Source: Betaproteobacteria bacterium
GTDB taxonomy: Bacteria; Pseudomonadota; Gammaproteobacteria; Burkholderiales; SG8-41
Assembly: GCA_025363435.1 (NCBI GenBank)
Contig: JANYDY010000007.1
Location: forward strand, 1-47,188
Reading direction: 5' to 3'
Length of the DNA: 47,188 bases
Shown here: positions 10,857-19,309 of the stretch, piece after piece
How the letters are laid out: each line of letters opens with the position of its first letter
Position numbering within the stretch: the stretch's first letter is position 1
Notes under the pieces: model-generated
Told to the model about the DNA's origin: nothing
The model's database searches: none
What the model saw: only the letters and a program-made list of their open reading frames with translations
Position numbers and translations under genes: made by a program

Positions 10857-11845
10857 TCGATCACCATTTCGGCGGTGATTAGCAGCGACTGCGGAATTTT
10901 GAGGCCCAGTGCTTTGGCGGTTTTGCCGTTGATGATCAACTCAAAAATCGTGGGCTGCTCGATTGGCAGGTCAGCAGGCTTGGCGCCTTTGAGTATCTTG
11001 TCCACGTAGAAGGTAGCGCGCCGAAACTGACCAGCCATGCTCGTCCCGTAACTCATCAGAACGCCGGCCTCCGGATATATTCGATCTCCGGCCATGCATG
11101 GCAGCCGATGTTTCGTGGTTAATTCCGCAATCTGGTTCTTTTGTTGATTGAACAATGAATTCAGCAGCACGATTATCGCGCCGGCGCGCTGCTTGCTCAT
11201 CGAGGAAAACGCGTCGTCGATTTCCTGAGGTGTGCGCGCATCCATGCGCAGGATCTTCACGCCCCGCTTCTGTGCCTCTGCCTGGATGATCTCCAGCCGC
11301 GGAAGGCTGGATATGTTGGTTGGATTTACCAGGACAGCCAGGCGTGACAGTTTGGGCACCATGGTCAGTAGCATCTCAAGCTGCTTCGGACTCACATTTG
11401 TTGACATGGACGACAAGCCGGTCATGTTGCCGGCAGGCCGCGCGAGGCTCCTTACAAAGCCGCTACCGACCGGATCACTGATGTTTCCCATGACGATCGG
11501 GAGTGTGGTGGTTGCTTTTTGCGCTGCGCTTGCGGCAGACGTGTTAGTAGCCACGATGACGTCCACTTTAAGATTTACCAACTCGGACGCAAGACCCGGC
11601 AGGCGCTCTTCGTTGCCTTCGGCGGAGCGCCATTCAATCATCAGGTTCTTACCCTCAACGTAGCCAAGTTCGCGCATGCCCTGTCGAAACGGCCCGTAAT
11701 AACTGTCTGTATCCACAAAATCCACGTGCCGTGTTGAGAGGAACCCCACGCGCCAGACTTTGCCTTGCGGTTGAGCGAAGCAGGGAAGCGGTGCGGTGAG
11801 CACACTCGCGCCAAGCGCAACAATAATCTTGCGGCGGATATTCAT
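10853..11845 (-). CDS. SBP14: ABC_sub_bind-type periplasmic binding protein, first gene after the BrnTA break
   Basis: 330 residues, ATG at 11845. Unlike most copies it has no upstream SBP stop to overlap, because the BrnT/BrnA module separates it from SBP13; no clear Shine-Dalgarno precedes it. Its promoter must lie in the 39-base gap that also holds the 11862-11880 inverted repeat (TAAAAT next to the start is a possible -10). Signal peptide NIRRKIIVALG, cleavage near CFAQ. LGYVEGKNLMIEWRS, RPAGNMTGLSSM, and NQIAELTTKHRLP place it with SBP13 and SBP7. Ends in AEMVIE. Confidence 0.9.
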   Translation of the reverse strand: MNIRRKIIVALGASVLTAPLPCFAQPQGKVWRVGFLSTRHVDFVDTDSYYGPFRQGMRELGYVEGKNLMIEWRSAEGNEERLPGLASELVNLKVDVIVATNTSAASAAQKATTTLPIVMGNISDPVGSGFVRSLARPAGNMTGLSSMSTNVSPKQLEMLLTMVPKLSRLAVLVNPTNISSLPRLEIIQAEAQKRGVKILRMDARTPQEIDDAFSSMSKQRAGAIIVLLNSLFNQQKNQIAELTTKHRLPCMAGDRIYPEAGVLMSYGTSMAGQFRRATFYVDKILKGAKPADLPIEQPTIFELIINGKTAKALGLKIPQSLLITAEMVIE

Positions 11846-11861
11846 TGGAAAATTTTATGAT

Positions 11862-11880
11862 GTATATTATGGTAATATAC
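11862..11880. promoter_or_regulatory. Perfect AT-rich inverted repeat, probable BrnA operator
   Basis: GTATATTA and TAATATAC around TGG: perfect 8-base arms, spacer 3. It ends 4 bases before the brnT ATG and lies 16 bases upstream of the SBP14 start on the other strand. BrnA-type antitoxins are ribbon-helix-helix repressors that bind such repeats in front of their own operon. It may therefore also regulate SBP14-SBP18 and the signalling genes behind them. Confidence 0.65.
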
Positions 11881-11884
11881 AAAC

Positions 11885-12184
11885 ATGATTGATTTTGCGC
11901 GTATATCCGGCTTCGATTGGGATCGCGGCAATACGCTCAAGAATGAAAAGCACGGCGTTACGATTCTGGAGGCAGAGCAGATGTTCTTTGTCGTGCCTCT
12001 CGTTATCACGCCTGACGAGCGGCATTCGACAATAGAGCCACGCTTTCGGGCGCTCGGGCAAACGCTGCTGGGGCGGCGGCTGGTAGTCATTTTTACGTTG
12101 CGAGCCGGCGGCACGCGGTTGCGCGTGATCTCGGCGCGGGACATGCATCGGAAGGAAAGGACAGTTTATGAGCAAGAAGCTTAA
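11885..12184 (+). CDS. brnT: BrnT-family toxin (ribonuclease)
   Basis: 99 residues. The N-terminus FDWDRGN, then EKHGVTILEAEQMF, and the C-terminal half LVVIFTLRAGG followed by LRVISARDM and KERTVYE follow the BrnT pattern. BrnT is a RelE-fold RNase that arrests growth until bound by BrnA. The gene starts right behind the operator-like repeat and overlaps brnA by 17 bases, the usual toxin-first order. It stands on the opposite strand to the SBP genes and breaks their overlap chain. Apparently intact. Confidence 0.85.
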   Translation: MIDFARISGFDWDRGNTLKNEKHGVTILEAEQMFFVVPLVITPDERHSTIEPRFRALGQTLLGRRLVVIFTLRAGGTRLRVISARDMHRKERTVYEQEA

Positions 12185-12428
12185 GCGGGCGCCGGCGTTC
12201 AAGTCCGAAGCCGCGGAACGCAAGTTCTGGCAAACACACGATACGACTGAGTATTTCGACGCCGCCAAGTCGGTGCGCGCGGTGCTTCCCAATTTGAAAC
12301 CTTCGACCCAGACCATTTCGCTGCGCCTGCCGGCGCATCTGCTCGAAGGTATCAAGGCGGCAGCGAACTCCCGCGATGTGCCATACCAGTCGCTGATCAA
12401 AGTCTGGCTTCAGGAAAAGCTGCAGTAA
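12168..12428 (+). CDS. brnA: BrnA/CopG-type antitoxin
   Basis: 86 residues. FWQTHDTTEYFDAA followed by PNLKPSTQTISLRLP is the signature of the ribbon-helix-helix antitoxins paired with BrnT; the strand TQTISLRLP is the predicted DNA-binding beta strand, and the C-terminal RDVPYQSLIKVWL helix completes the fold. It neutralises BrnT and likely represses the pair through the repeat at 11862-11880. Its TAA ends 2 bases before the stop codon of the convergent SBP13 gene. Confidence 0.85.
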   Translation: MSKKLKRAPAFKSEAAERKFWQTHDTTEYFDAAKSVRAVLPNLKPSTQTISLRLPAHLLEGIKAAANSRDVPYQSLIKVWLQEKLQ

Positions 12429-12430
12429 GG

Positions 12431-13426
12431 TCACTCGATCACCTTGTCGGCGCTGATCAACAATGACTGCGGAATCTTGAGACCCAATGCTTTGGCGGTC
12501 TTGCCGTTAATTATCAATTCGAAAATCGTAGGCTGTTCGACGGGAAGTTCGGCCGGCTTCGCGTCTTTCAAGATTTTGTCCACATACGTAGCGGCGCGGC
12601 GCCAATCGTCAGCTCGATTACTCCCGTAGCTCATAAGACAGCCTGCCTCTGTATATATTCGATCGGCGGTCATGGTGGGCAGCCGATATTTCGTGGACAA
12701 TTCCGCAATCCGGTTGCTTTGTTGCTGGAACAGCGGATCAAGCAATACGATCAGCGCATCGGCATTCTGCTGACGTATAAGGGTGAATCCGCTATCTATT
12801 TCCTGAGGGGTGCTGGCTTCCGCACTCAGGATATCTACTCGGCGTTTTTGTCCTCCGTACTGGATGCTCTGCAGCCCTTGAAAACTGGCAGGGCTGGTAG
12901 GATTCAGCAAGACAGCGACTCGTGACAGCTTGGGCGCCATGTCGAGCAGCAGTTGAAGGCGCTTGGGACCAAGGTCGCCAGTGATGTTAGTAAGCCCGGT
13001 GATATTGCCGCCTGGTCGCGCCAGGCTTTTGATCAAGCCACGGCCGACCGGATCGCTGTTGCTTGTCATGACGATGGGAATCGTCGCGGTTGCTTTTTGC
13101 AGCGCTAGGGGGGCTAGCATTCCTGATGTTACGATGACATTTACGTTAAGTTGCACCAGTTCCGCCGCCAAGCTTGGAAGCATCTCTGCCCGGTTCTCGG
13201 CAAATCGCCACTCGATAACCAAGTTCTTCCCTTCGACGTAGCCAAGTTCGCGCATCGCGCGCAGGAATGCATCGTAAGCGTAGGCGTCGGACAGTGATGG
13301 AGGACGACTGTTCTGTGACAGGAATCCGATGCGCCAGACTTTAGTTTCGGGCTGGGCGAGAGACGAGAGAGGAGAGACGAGCGCAACCGCGCCCAACGCT
13401 ATCAGCAGTTCCCGTCGCGTCGTCAC
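12431..13426 (-). CDS. SBP13: ABC_sub_bind-type periplasmic binding protein
   Basis: 331 residues, GTG start at 13426 overlapping the SBP12 stop. Signal peptide TTRRELLIALG, cleavage near SLAQ. LGYVEGKNLVIEWRF, DPVGRG with RPGGNITGLTNI, and NRIAELSTKYRLP group it with SBP14 and SBP7. Its stop still overlaps a GTG (12434-12432, GTGACC) of a following SBP start, but after these two codons the brnA stop intervenes: a relic of the original junction. Confidence 0.9.
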   Translation of the reverse strand: MTTRRELLIALGAVALVSPLSSLAQPETKVWRIGFLSQNSRPPSLSDAYAYDAFLRAMRELGYVEGKNLVIEWRFAENRAEMLPSLAAELVQLNVNVIVTSGMLAPLALQKATATIPIVMTSNSDPVGRGLIKSLARPGGNITGLTNITGDLGPKRLQLLLDMAPKLSRVAVLLNPTSPASFQGLQSIQYGGQKRRVDILSAEASTPQEIDSGFTLIRQQNADALIVLLDPLFQQQSNRIAELSTKYRLPTMTADRIYTEAGCLMSYGSNRADDWRRAATYVDKILKDAKPAELPVEQPTIFELIINGKTAKALGLKIPQSLLISADKVIE

Positions 13427-15441
13427 TCGATCACCTTCGTCGCTCGCACGAGTATCGAGTTCGGTACCTTGATGCCGAGCGCGCGCGCGGTCTTGAGGTT
13501 GACCGCAAAATCAAAGCGCGACGGCTGCTCGACGGGAAGATCGCCGGGATTTGCACCCTTCAGGATTCTGTCCACGAAGTAAGCTGCACGGCGATAAAGG
13601 TCTGGAAAATTCACCCCGTAACCGATCAGGCCGCCGGCATCCGCAATCTCAGTGAACCCGCTCGAAGGCAGCCGCTGTTTTGCCGCAAGATTCATGATCG
13701 TTTTGGCGTTGACTATGAAAATCGGCTGCTCGTTAAGGACAATCGCGTCAACGCGCCGTTTAGCCATTGTCGCAAACGCGCTTTCGAACTCGTTGTGTTT
13801 GCTAATTGCAAATGATTGCACTTCCAGCTTTAATGATTTGGCCGCAACCTCCAATGCCCGCAAGGTCGGTTCGCTTGATTTCTCCGTCGGATTTACGAGG
13901 CAGGCTACCCGCGCGATGCGCGGCGCCGCTTCCTTGAGCAACTCCAGCCGTTTCGCGATGAGTTCCCGGCCAAAGTGGGTCGAGCCGGTAATGTTTCCGC
14001 CGGGTCGCGCGAGACTGGTGATAAGCCCCGTGTCGACTGCATCGCCGGTACTCGGAATGACAATGGGGATCGTCGTGCTTGCGCGTTTGGCTGCCTGGGC
14101 AGCCTGATTGGCGAAGGTCACGAGCACGTCGGGTTTTAGACGTACCAGTTCCGCTGCCAATTCAGGGAGTCGTTCGTATTTTCCGTCCGCCCACCGGAAT
14201 TCAAAGGTGATGTTCCTGCCTTCGACATAGCCGAGATCTCGCAGGCCGGCGCGCAGGGCTTCCAGCCGGGTCGCGTAACCGGCAGCATGTTCAGAACTCA
14301 GAATGCCAATTCGATAAACCTTCGTGGCCGGTTGCGCGAAAGAGGAGAACGGCGCCGTGATTGCTCCCGCGCCAAGAGCAATGAGCAACGCGCGCCGCGT
14401 TGAACGGTACGTTGCGTCCGTTCCACCCCGACGGCGCAAGCCGGCAACTCGCTGTCCGATCTTGCGCATTACTCGATCACCCTGGTCGCCTGCACAAGTA
14501 TGGTGTGGCATCTTGAGCCCGAGTGCTTTGGCGGTCCTCATGTTTACAACCAACTCGAATTTGGTCGGCTGCTCGATGGGGATGTCGCCGGGTTTCGTGC
14601 CCTTGAGAATCTTGTCCACGTAATAGACGGTACGGCGATAGAGCGCCATGCGGTCGGCGCCATAAGAGAGCAATGCGCCAGCTTCTGCGTATTCGCTTTG
14701 CCCGCCTATGGATGGCCAGCGGTGGTCCGCTGCGAGTTTGATGATGCGGTGCCGCTCGGACAAAAACAGCGGACCACTCATTATGACGAGTGCCTGCGCA
14801 CCTTCCTTCGCCAGTCGCGCGATGGCAGGTTCGATTCGTTCCGGACCTTCCACCTCGGTGAAACGTCCGTCGATTGAGTGTTGCATGACAGCCCGACGTG
14901 CCGCTTCCGTCATCGCTACGCGATTCAGGTTATTAGCGTCAACGAGAAACCCGATACGCCGCAGCTTTGGTATAGCGTCGTTCAATAACTCAGCAAGTTT
15001 TACATTGACCTGCGTAACGATGTTTGTAACACCCGTGATCATGCCGCCAGGCCGCGCGAGATTCGAGACCAACCCTGCGGCAAGCGGGTCGCCCGAGGCG
15101 ACAACAATTGGAGTTTCCGGCGCAGCCTTCGCCATGGCGACAATCGCTGGTGACGGTCCCGCGATTATGATTGCCGGCTTTTTTGCGGCGAGCTCCGCTG
15201 CCAATAACGGCAATCGATCGTAATAGCCGTCCGCCCAGCGGGCTTCGAATACGTAATTCTGATTCTCGCTCCATCCGAGCACGGCAAGCCCTTCCTTTAT
15301 TGCAGTGACGTAGTGGCTCGATGCTTCGCGCGACAGGACGGTGAGATACCCGATCATCATCGGCTGTTTCGATTGCGCAAACGCTGTGCGCGACGCAATT
15401 AGAGCGGCGCCAAGTGCGATGAGAAGTTGTCTGCGTTTCAC
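13423..15441 (-). CDS. SBP12: two ABC_sub_bind proteins fused in one frame by a small deletion
   Basis: 672 residues, twice the family length. The first unit (12a, from ATG 15441) has signal MKRRQLLIALG and cleavage AFAQ. It loses frame at about 14501-14505, where two bases are missing compared with other copies. If they are restored, the ancestral end reads ILVQATRVIE and stops at TAA 14471-14469, which overlaps an ATG at 14469. Because of the deletion the frame instead enters the second unit (12b), which has its own internal signal (STRRALLIALG, SFAQ) and a normal end ATKVIE. 12a resembles SBP10 (AAKKPAIII, RPGGMITG); 12b resembles SBP15/SBP16. A fused protein would carry a signal-like segment in its middle; a sequencing error is the alternative. 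Confidence 0.8.
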   Translation of the reverse strand: MKRRQLLIALGAALIASRTAFAQSKQPMMIGYLTVLSREASSHYVTAIKEGLAVLGWSENQNYVFEARWADGYYDRLPLLAAELAAKKPAIIIAGPSPAIVAMAKAAPETPIVVASGDPLAAGLVSNLARPGGMITGVTNIVTQVNVKLAELLNDAIPKLRRIGFLVDANNLNRVAMTEAARRAVMQHSIDGRFTEVEGPERIEPAIARLAKEGAQALVIMSGPLFLSERHRIIKLAADHRWPSIGGQSEYAEAGALLSYGADRMALYRRTVYYVDKILKGTKPGDIPIEQPTKFELVVNMRTAKALGLKMPHHTCAGDQGDRVMRKIGQRVAGLRRRGGTDATYRSTRRALLIALGAGAITAPFSSFAQPATKVYRIGILSSEHAAGYATRLEALRAGLRDLGYVEGRNITFEFRWADGKYERLPELAAELVRLKPDVLVTFANQAAQAAKRASTTIPIVIPSTGDAVDTGLITSLARPGGNITGSTHFGRELIAKRLELLKEAAPRIARVACLVNPTEKSSEPTLRALEVAAKSLKLEVQSFAISKHNEFESAFATMAKRRVDAIVLNEQPIFIVNAKTIMNLAAKQRLPSSGFTEIADAGGLIGYGVNFPDLYRRAAYFVDRILKGANPGDLPVEQPSRFDFAVNLKTARALGIKVPNSILVRATKVIE

Positions 15442-16424
15442 TCGATCACCTTCGTCGCTTGCACCAGAATCGAGTTGGGAACCTTCAGACCGAGGGTCTT
15501 CTCGGTTCTCATGTTGATCACCAGTTCGAATGTGGTCGGCTGCTCGACCGGCAGGTCGGCGGGCTTCGCGCCCTTGAGAATTTTGTCCACCAGGATGGCA
15601 GCGCGACGCACATAGTCCAGTATGTTCGCCCCATAGCTCATCAGCCCCCCGCTTTCGGGAATGGCGCCGTTCCCGCCCATCGTGGGCAGCTTGTGCTTCG
15701 CAGCCAGTGTCGTAATTCGTGCGGCCTCGCTATTGAGCATGGCATCGGAGAGAATGACTAACCCGGCTGGTCGATCGCGGAGGATTTGGGCGAACGCGCC
15801 TTCGAGTTCAGCAGGCGCCTTTACATTGACGACGGCAATTTCCAGATGCAGTGTCTTCGCCGCAGCCTGCATTTCGCTGAGAATAGGCGGAAGCGCTGAA
15901 TTGGCCGGGTTAGACAGGATAGCGACACGTTTGGCGGACGGAACAAGTTCCTTGAGCAGTGCAAGTGACCTGCCTGCCGTTTCACGGTTCTGATTGGTAA
16001 TGCCCGTGATATTGCCGCCTGGCCGAGCGAGGCCGGCCACGACACCTTGACCCACCGGGTCTGCTACGCCCATGAAGACAACGGGAATCGTCCGCGTCGC
16101 GTTTTTGACAGCGATCGCCGCGGGGGTACCCGTATTCGACAGAATGATGTCTACCTTGCGCCGAACCAGTTCGGCAGCGAGAGCGGGAAGCTCGTCATAC
16201 TTCCCGTTCGCCGATAGATACTCGAAGGTAACGGTCTTGCCTTCCACGTAGCCGAGATCGCGGAGTTGCTGCTTGAAAGCGTCGAACCGCTGATCGTTGT
16301 CAGACCGGAAAGGCGAAAGGACGCCGATGCGCCATACTTTGCCTTGCTGCTGAGCAAAGGAGTAGAGCGGTGCGGTGAGCGCGCTCGCGCCCAGCGCTAC
16401 GACAAGTTTGCGGCGGTTGTTCAC
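15438..16424 (-). CDS. SBP11: ABC_sub_bind-type periplasmic binding protein
   Basis: 328 residues, ATG at 16424 overlapping the SBP10 stop. Signal peptide NNRRKLVVALG, cleavage near SFAQ. Marks: LGYVEGKTVTFEY, DPVGQG with RPGGNITGITNQ, and LVDKILKGAKPADLPVEQPT, ending ATKVIE. The first lobe has SNTGTPAAIAVKNATRTIPVVFMG. Not clearly in one of the repeated subgroups. Intact. Confidence 0.9.
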   Translation of the reverse strand: MNNRRKLVVALGASALTAPLYSFAQQQGKVWRIGVLSPFRSDNDQRFDAFKQQLRDLGYVEGKTVTFEYLSANGKYDELPALAAELVRRKVDIILSNTGTPAAIAVKNATRTIPVVFMGVADPVGQGVVAGLARPGGNITGITNQNRETAGRSLALLKELVPSAKRVAILSNPANSALPPILSEMQAAAKTLHLEIAVVNVKAPAELEGAFAQILRDRPAGLVILSDAMLNSEAARITTLAAKHKLPTMGGNGAIPESGGLMSYGANILDYVRRAAILVDKILKGAKPADLPVEQPTTFELVINMRTEKTLGLKVPNSILVQATKVIE

Positions 16425-17395
16425 TCGATCACCTTCGTTGCCTGCACGAGTATCGAATTGGGAATCTTGATGCCGAGAGCTTTGGCAGTCTTCATGTTCA
16501 CGGCGAGTTCGAACGTCGTCGGCTGTTCGATCGGCAGGTCGCCGGGTTTTGTGCCCTTGAGAATCTTGTCGACGTACGCGGCCGCGCGGCGGTACATGGC
16601 AACCCGGTCCGCGCCATACGTCAGCAATGCGCCTGCATCGGCGAACTCAGGCTGGCTGGCGAAAACTGCCCAGCGCTGCGCCTGAGGGAATTTCAATATG
16701 CGACGCCGCTCCCCCTGCAACCACGGACTCGATAAGACTACCAACGAATCCACCCCGGCCTTGGCAAGTCGGGTCAGCGTTGGCTCGATTTCGCCTGGCG
16801 TCTTCGCGTCCGCAGAACTTACTTTTATCCGGAAGCGCGCCGCCGCGCTTCGCGCCTGCAACAGTGCGGACACTGAAGTGCTACCACCATCCCCGAGGCA
16901 GCCCACGTGATGCAGGCGCGGCGCAATGTCGTGCATCAACTCGATCAGCTTCGACGTGATTTCGGTATTGATATTCGTCATGCCCGTGATCATCCCGCCG
17001 GGCCGCGCGAGATTCGCCACCAGACCGGATGATTGGGGATCTCCGTTTGGCATTACCACCGGCGTCATTGGCGCGGCTTCGTGAGCCGCTTGCGCGGCCG
17101 GTGACGTATTGGCGACAATAACTACCGGCTTCTTCGCCGCAATTTCCGCCGCGAGCGCGGGCAGGCGATCGATATTGCCCTGGGACCACCGCTCCTCGAG
17201 CACATAATCGATGCCTTCCTTCCATCCGAGCGCCGCCATGCCTTCCTTGAAAGCGCCGAGTCGGGCGACGCTTTGCTCGCGGTATTGGGGGTCAAGATAG
17301 CCTATGACCAGCGGCGGCTTTGCCTGCGCCAGCGCGTAGCGCGACGCGAATGGAAAGGAGGCGAGGGCACCGAGAATATTGCGTCGCGTAGTCAT
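16421..17395 (-). CDS. SBP10: ABC_sub_bind-type periplasmic binding protein
   Basis: 324 residues, ATG at 17395 overlapping the SBP9 stop. Signal peptide TTRRNILGALA, cleavage near ALAQ. LGWKEGIDYVLEERW, EIAAKKPVVIVANTS and RPGGMITGMTNI set it apart from the main group and pair it with SBP12a, so these two probably share a ligand class. Normal C-terminal block YVDKILKGTKPGDLPIEQPT and end ATKVIE. Confidence 0.9.
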   Translation of the reverse strand: MTTRRNILGALASFPFASRYALAQAKPPLVIGYLDPQYREQSVARLGAFKEGMAALGWKEGIDYVLEERWSQGNIDRLPALAAEIAAKKPVVIVANTSPAAQAAHEAAPMTPVVMPNGDPQSSGLVANLARPGGMITGMTNINTEITSKLIELMHDIAPRLHHVGCLGDGGSTSVSALLQARSAAARFRIKVSSADAKTPGEIEPTLTRLAKAGVDSLVVLSSPWLQGERRRILKFPQAQRWAVFASQPEFADAGALLTYGADRVAMYRRAAAYVDKILKGTKPGDLPIEQPTTFELAVNMKTAKALGIKIPNSILVQATKVIE

Positions 17396-18369
17396 TCGAT
17401 CACCTTCGTCGCCTGCACAAGGACCGAGTTCGGCACCTTGAGCCCGAGCGCGCGGGCAGTTTTCATGTTGATCACGAAATCGAATTTGGTCGGCTGTTCG
17501 ATCGGGATATTGCCCGGTTTCTCACCTTTGAATATCTTGACTGCGTAGGCAGCAGCGCGACGGTAGAGGTCTTCGGCATCGGTGCCGTAGGAAAAAAGCC
17601 CGCCCGCATCAGGCCCGTCCGAGCGGCTGTGAATCGCCGGAATTTTCGTGTGCAAGGCCTGATCGACGATTTCGCGCACCCAGATATAGTTGGTCGCCGC
17701 GCCCGTGACCACGGTTGCCTGCACCATGCTTTTTTTCATGGCATCGAACACCACTGAAACATCCTCGCGTTTGGTGAGCGCCGCGAGAATCGGTTGCACA
17801 CCGATCTTTCTGCAGTCGGATTCGAACTGTTTGAGACCTGCAATGTCTCTGGCGTTGCCGGGGTTGTGCAAATATCCAACACGGCGCAATCCGGGCAGTA
17901 TCTGTCGCAACAGATCGAGACGCTTGGTGGTGAGATCAGTCGCCTGCCCGGTCAGACCGGTAATGTTGCCTCCCGGACGATTGAGCGCTGCCGCCATGCC
18001 GGTGGCAACCGGATCGCCCGCCGATGTAATCAGAATCGGGATTTCGCGCGTGGCTTTTTGCAATGCGAGCGCGGAGGGCGTGCCGCTCGATAAAAGAATG
18101 TCATACTTTGCCGCGACTAGCTTGCCAGCCAATTCCGGCAACTGGGTTGGCGCGGTATTCGCGGCGTGCATCTCCACCACGAAGTCTTTGCCGTCAACAT
18201 ACCCCAGTTCGCGCATGCCGGATTTGAAGGCCGCGATGTAGCGACCGGATCGCGGTCCGTCGTATTCCTGCAAATAGGCAATGCGCCTGGGCGCCGCCTG
18301 CGCGAACGCGCATTGCGGCGCCAGCGCGCCGGCGCCGATCGCCAACAGGATTTCTCGCCGCGTCGTCAT
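17392..18369 (-). CDS. SBP9: ABC_sub_bind-type periplasmic binding protein
   Basis: 325 residues, ATG at 18369 overlapping the stop of the SBP8 remnant. Signal peptide TTRREILLAIG, cleavage near AFAQ. LGYVDGKDFVVE, DPVATG with RPGGNITGLTGQ, and LKQFESDCRKIG group it with SBP2 and SBP17. C-terminal block KIFKGEKPGNIPIEQPT and end ATKVIE. Because the gene before it is truncated, translation of SBP9 may depend on whatever still initiates upstream. Confidence 0.9.
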   Translation of the reverse strand: MTTRREILLAIGAGALAPQCAFAQAAPRRIAYLQEYDGPRSGRYIAAFKSGMRELGYVDGKDFVVEMHAANTAPTQLPELAGKLVAAKYDILLSSGTPSALALQKATREIPILITSAGDPVATGMAAALNRPGGNITGLTGQATDLTTKRLDLLRQILPGLRRVGYLHNPGNARDIAGLKQFESDCRKIGVQPILAALTKREDVSVVFDAMKKSMVQATVVTGAATNYIWVREIVDQALHTKIPAIHSRSDGPDAGGLFSYGTDAEDLYRRAAAYAVKIFKGEKPGNIPIEQPTKFDFVINMKTARALGLKVPNSVLVQATKVIE

Positions 18370-18623
18370 TCGATCACCTTCGTCGCCTGCACGAGTACTG
18401 AATTCGGCACTTTGAGGCCGAGCGCGCGTGCAGTTTTCATGTTGAACACAAGTTCGAACTTCGTCGGCTGCTCGATCGGCAAGTCACCGGGCTTGGCACC
18501 TTTGAAAATCTTGTCGGCGTAAGCGGCGGTGCGGCGAAACATGTCGATGTAATCCGGCGCGTAGGAAATCAGGCCGCCTTCTTCTGCGTAGTTGTTGCGC
18601 GGATAAATCGCCGGGATACGATC
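18366..18623 (-). pseudogene. SBP8 3' remnant, cut by a PIN-type toxin-antitoxin pair
   Basis: Only the last 85 or so codons of an ABC_sub_bind gene survive, from DRIPAIYPRNN through GGLISYAPDY and KIFKGAKPGDLPIEQPT to ATKVIE. Homology stops near 18620, beside the antitoxin promoter. A matching 5' stub (ATG ATC GCA CGC CGG, coding MIARR) lies at 19310-19324 and overlaps the SBP7 stop as ATGA. So the toxin-antitoxin pair replaced the middle of the gene. The open frame continuing to 18884 is antisense to the antitoxin and is not SBP sequence. Not functional as a binding protein. Confidence 0.85.
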
Positions 18624-18636
18624 CGGCGAAAATCTG

Positions 18637-18642
18637 TATACT
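18637..18642 (+). promoter_or_regulatory. Probable -10 box of the antitoxin gene
   Basis: TATACT, 6 bases before the ATG at 18649, so the transcript could be almost leaderless. No good -35 box is visible at the normal distance, and no Shine-Dalgarno precedes the ATG. Confidence 0.4.
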
Positions 18643-18648
18643 GCTCGC

Positions 18649-18903
18649 ATGAAGACCATTGAACGCCCCGCAATTCCGGTGAGTTCCGATACCGCGGAAC
18701 GATTCGCCACGCTCAGCGAAGAGCAGAAACGTATTGTGCGCATGCGCGTGGCAATCGAGATTGGTCGATTCATGAAGCCCGCATCACGCGCCGCGTTTGC
18801 CGCGGAGTTTTGCGCGGCGACGGCCGCGGTGGCCCGCAGCCAGGCGCGCCGCAAGGGGCTATCGCTTGCCAAAGTCAAACGCATGATCGATGCCAGCCGT
18901 TGA
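18649..18903 (+). CDS. Putative antitoxin partner of a PIN-domain toxin
   Basis: 84 residues, mainly helical and Arg/Ala-rich, with an N-terminal segment IERPAIPVSSDTAERF and a basic C-terminus ARRKGLSLAKVKRMIDAS. I do not recognise a named family. The role is inferred from its place: it overlaps the PIN-domain toxin frame by 14 bases in the antitoxin-first order usual for such pairs, and the two sit together inside a split SBP gene. The frame itself is intact although its partner is broken. Confidence 0.6.
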   Translation: MKTIERPAIPVSSDTAERFATLSEEQKRIVRMRVAIEIGRFMKPASRAAFAAEFCAATAAVARSQARRKGLSLAKVKRMIDASR

Positions 18904-19309
18904 GCGCATCGTTGTCGATACCAATACCATCGTCAGCGGCATTCTCCTTCCTGATTAGATACCGGGGCGCCTGCTCGCCCGTGTGGCTGAATGTGCGACC
19001 CTGATATTTTCGGCGGCAACGCGCGATGAACTGCTTGCCGTCATTGCGCGCCGGAAATTCGACCGCTACGTCGCCCCCGCGGCCCGCGAACGGGTCGCGA
19101 CGATAGTGGTTCGCGACAGCGAAATGGTTGCACCACGCCGCACATTTCTCGTCTGTCGCGACCCTAAAGACAATAAATTCCTCGACGCTGCGTACGCTGG
19201 CAGGGCCGATTGCATCATTTCCGGCGATGTCGACCTTACCGTTCTCGAAACATTCGAAGGCATACCAATTCTCACCGCGAGACGGTATCTCGCACGCCAC
19301 GCCCGCTGA
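18890..19309 (+). pseudogene. PIN-domain toxin with an in-frame amber stop
   Basis: The frame starts at ATG 18890 (MPAVERIVVDTNTIVSGILL), reaches TAG at 18956-18958 (codon 23), then continues open as IPGRLLARVAE to the TGA at 19307-19309. The DTN near the start, the later CRDPKDNKFLDAA and the GDVDLTVL match the acidic active-site pattern of PIN-domain RNases of the COG1569 type. The stop would leave a 22-residue peptide. A restart at GTG 18983 would lack the first catalytic aspartate, so the toxin is probably dead. A base-calling error at one position is the alternative. Confidence 0.8.

Noticed and set aside
18624-18884. Upstream part of the 172-codon minus-strand frame as SBP8 coding sequence
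   Set aside because: It is antisense to the antitoxin gene and has no family resemblance.
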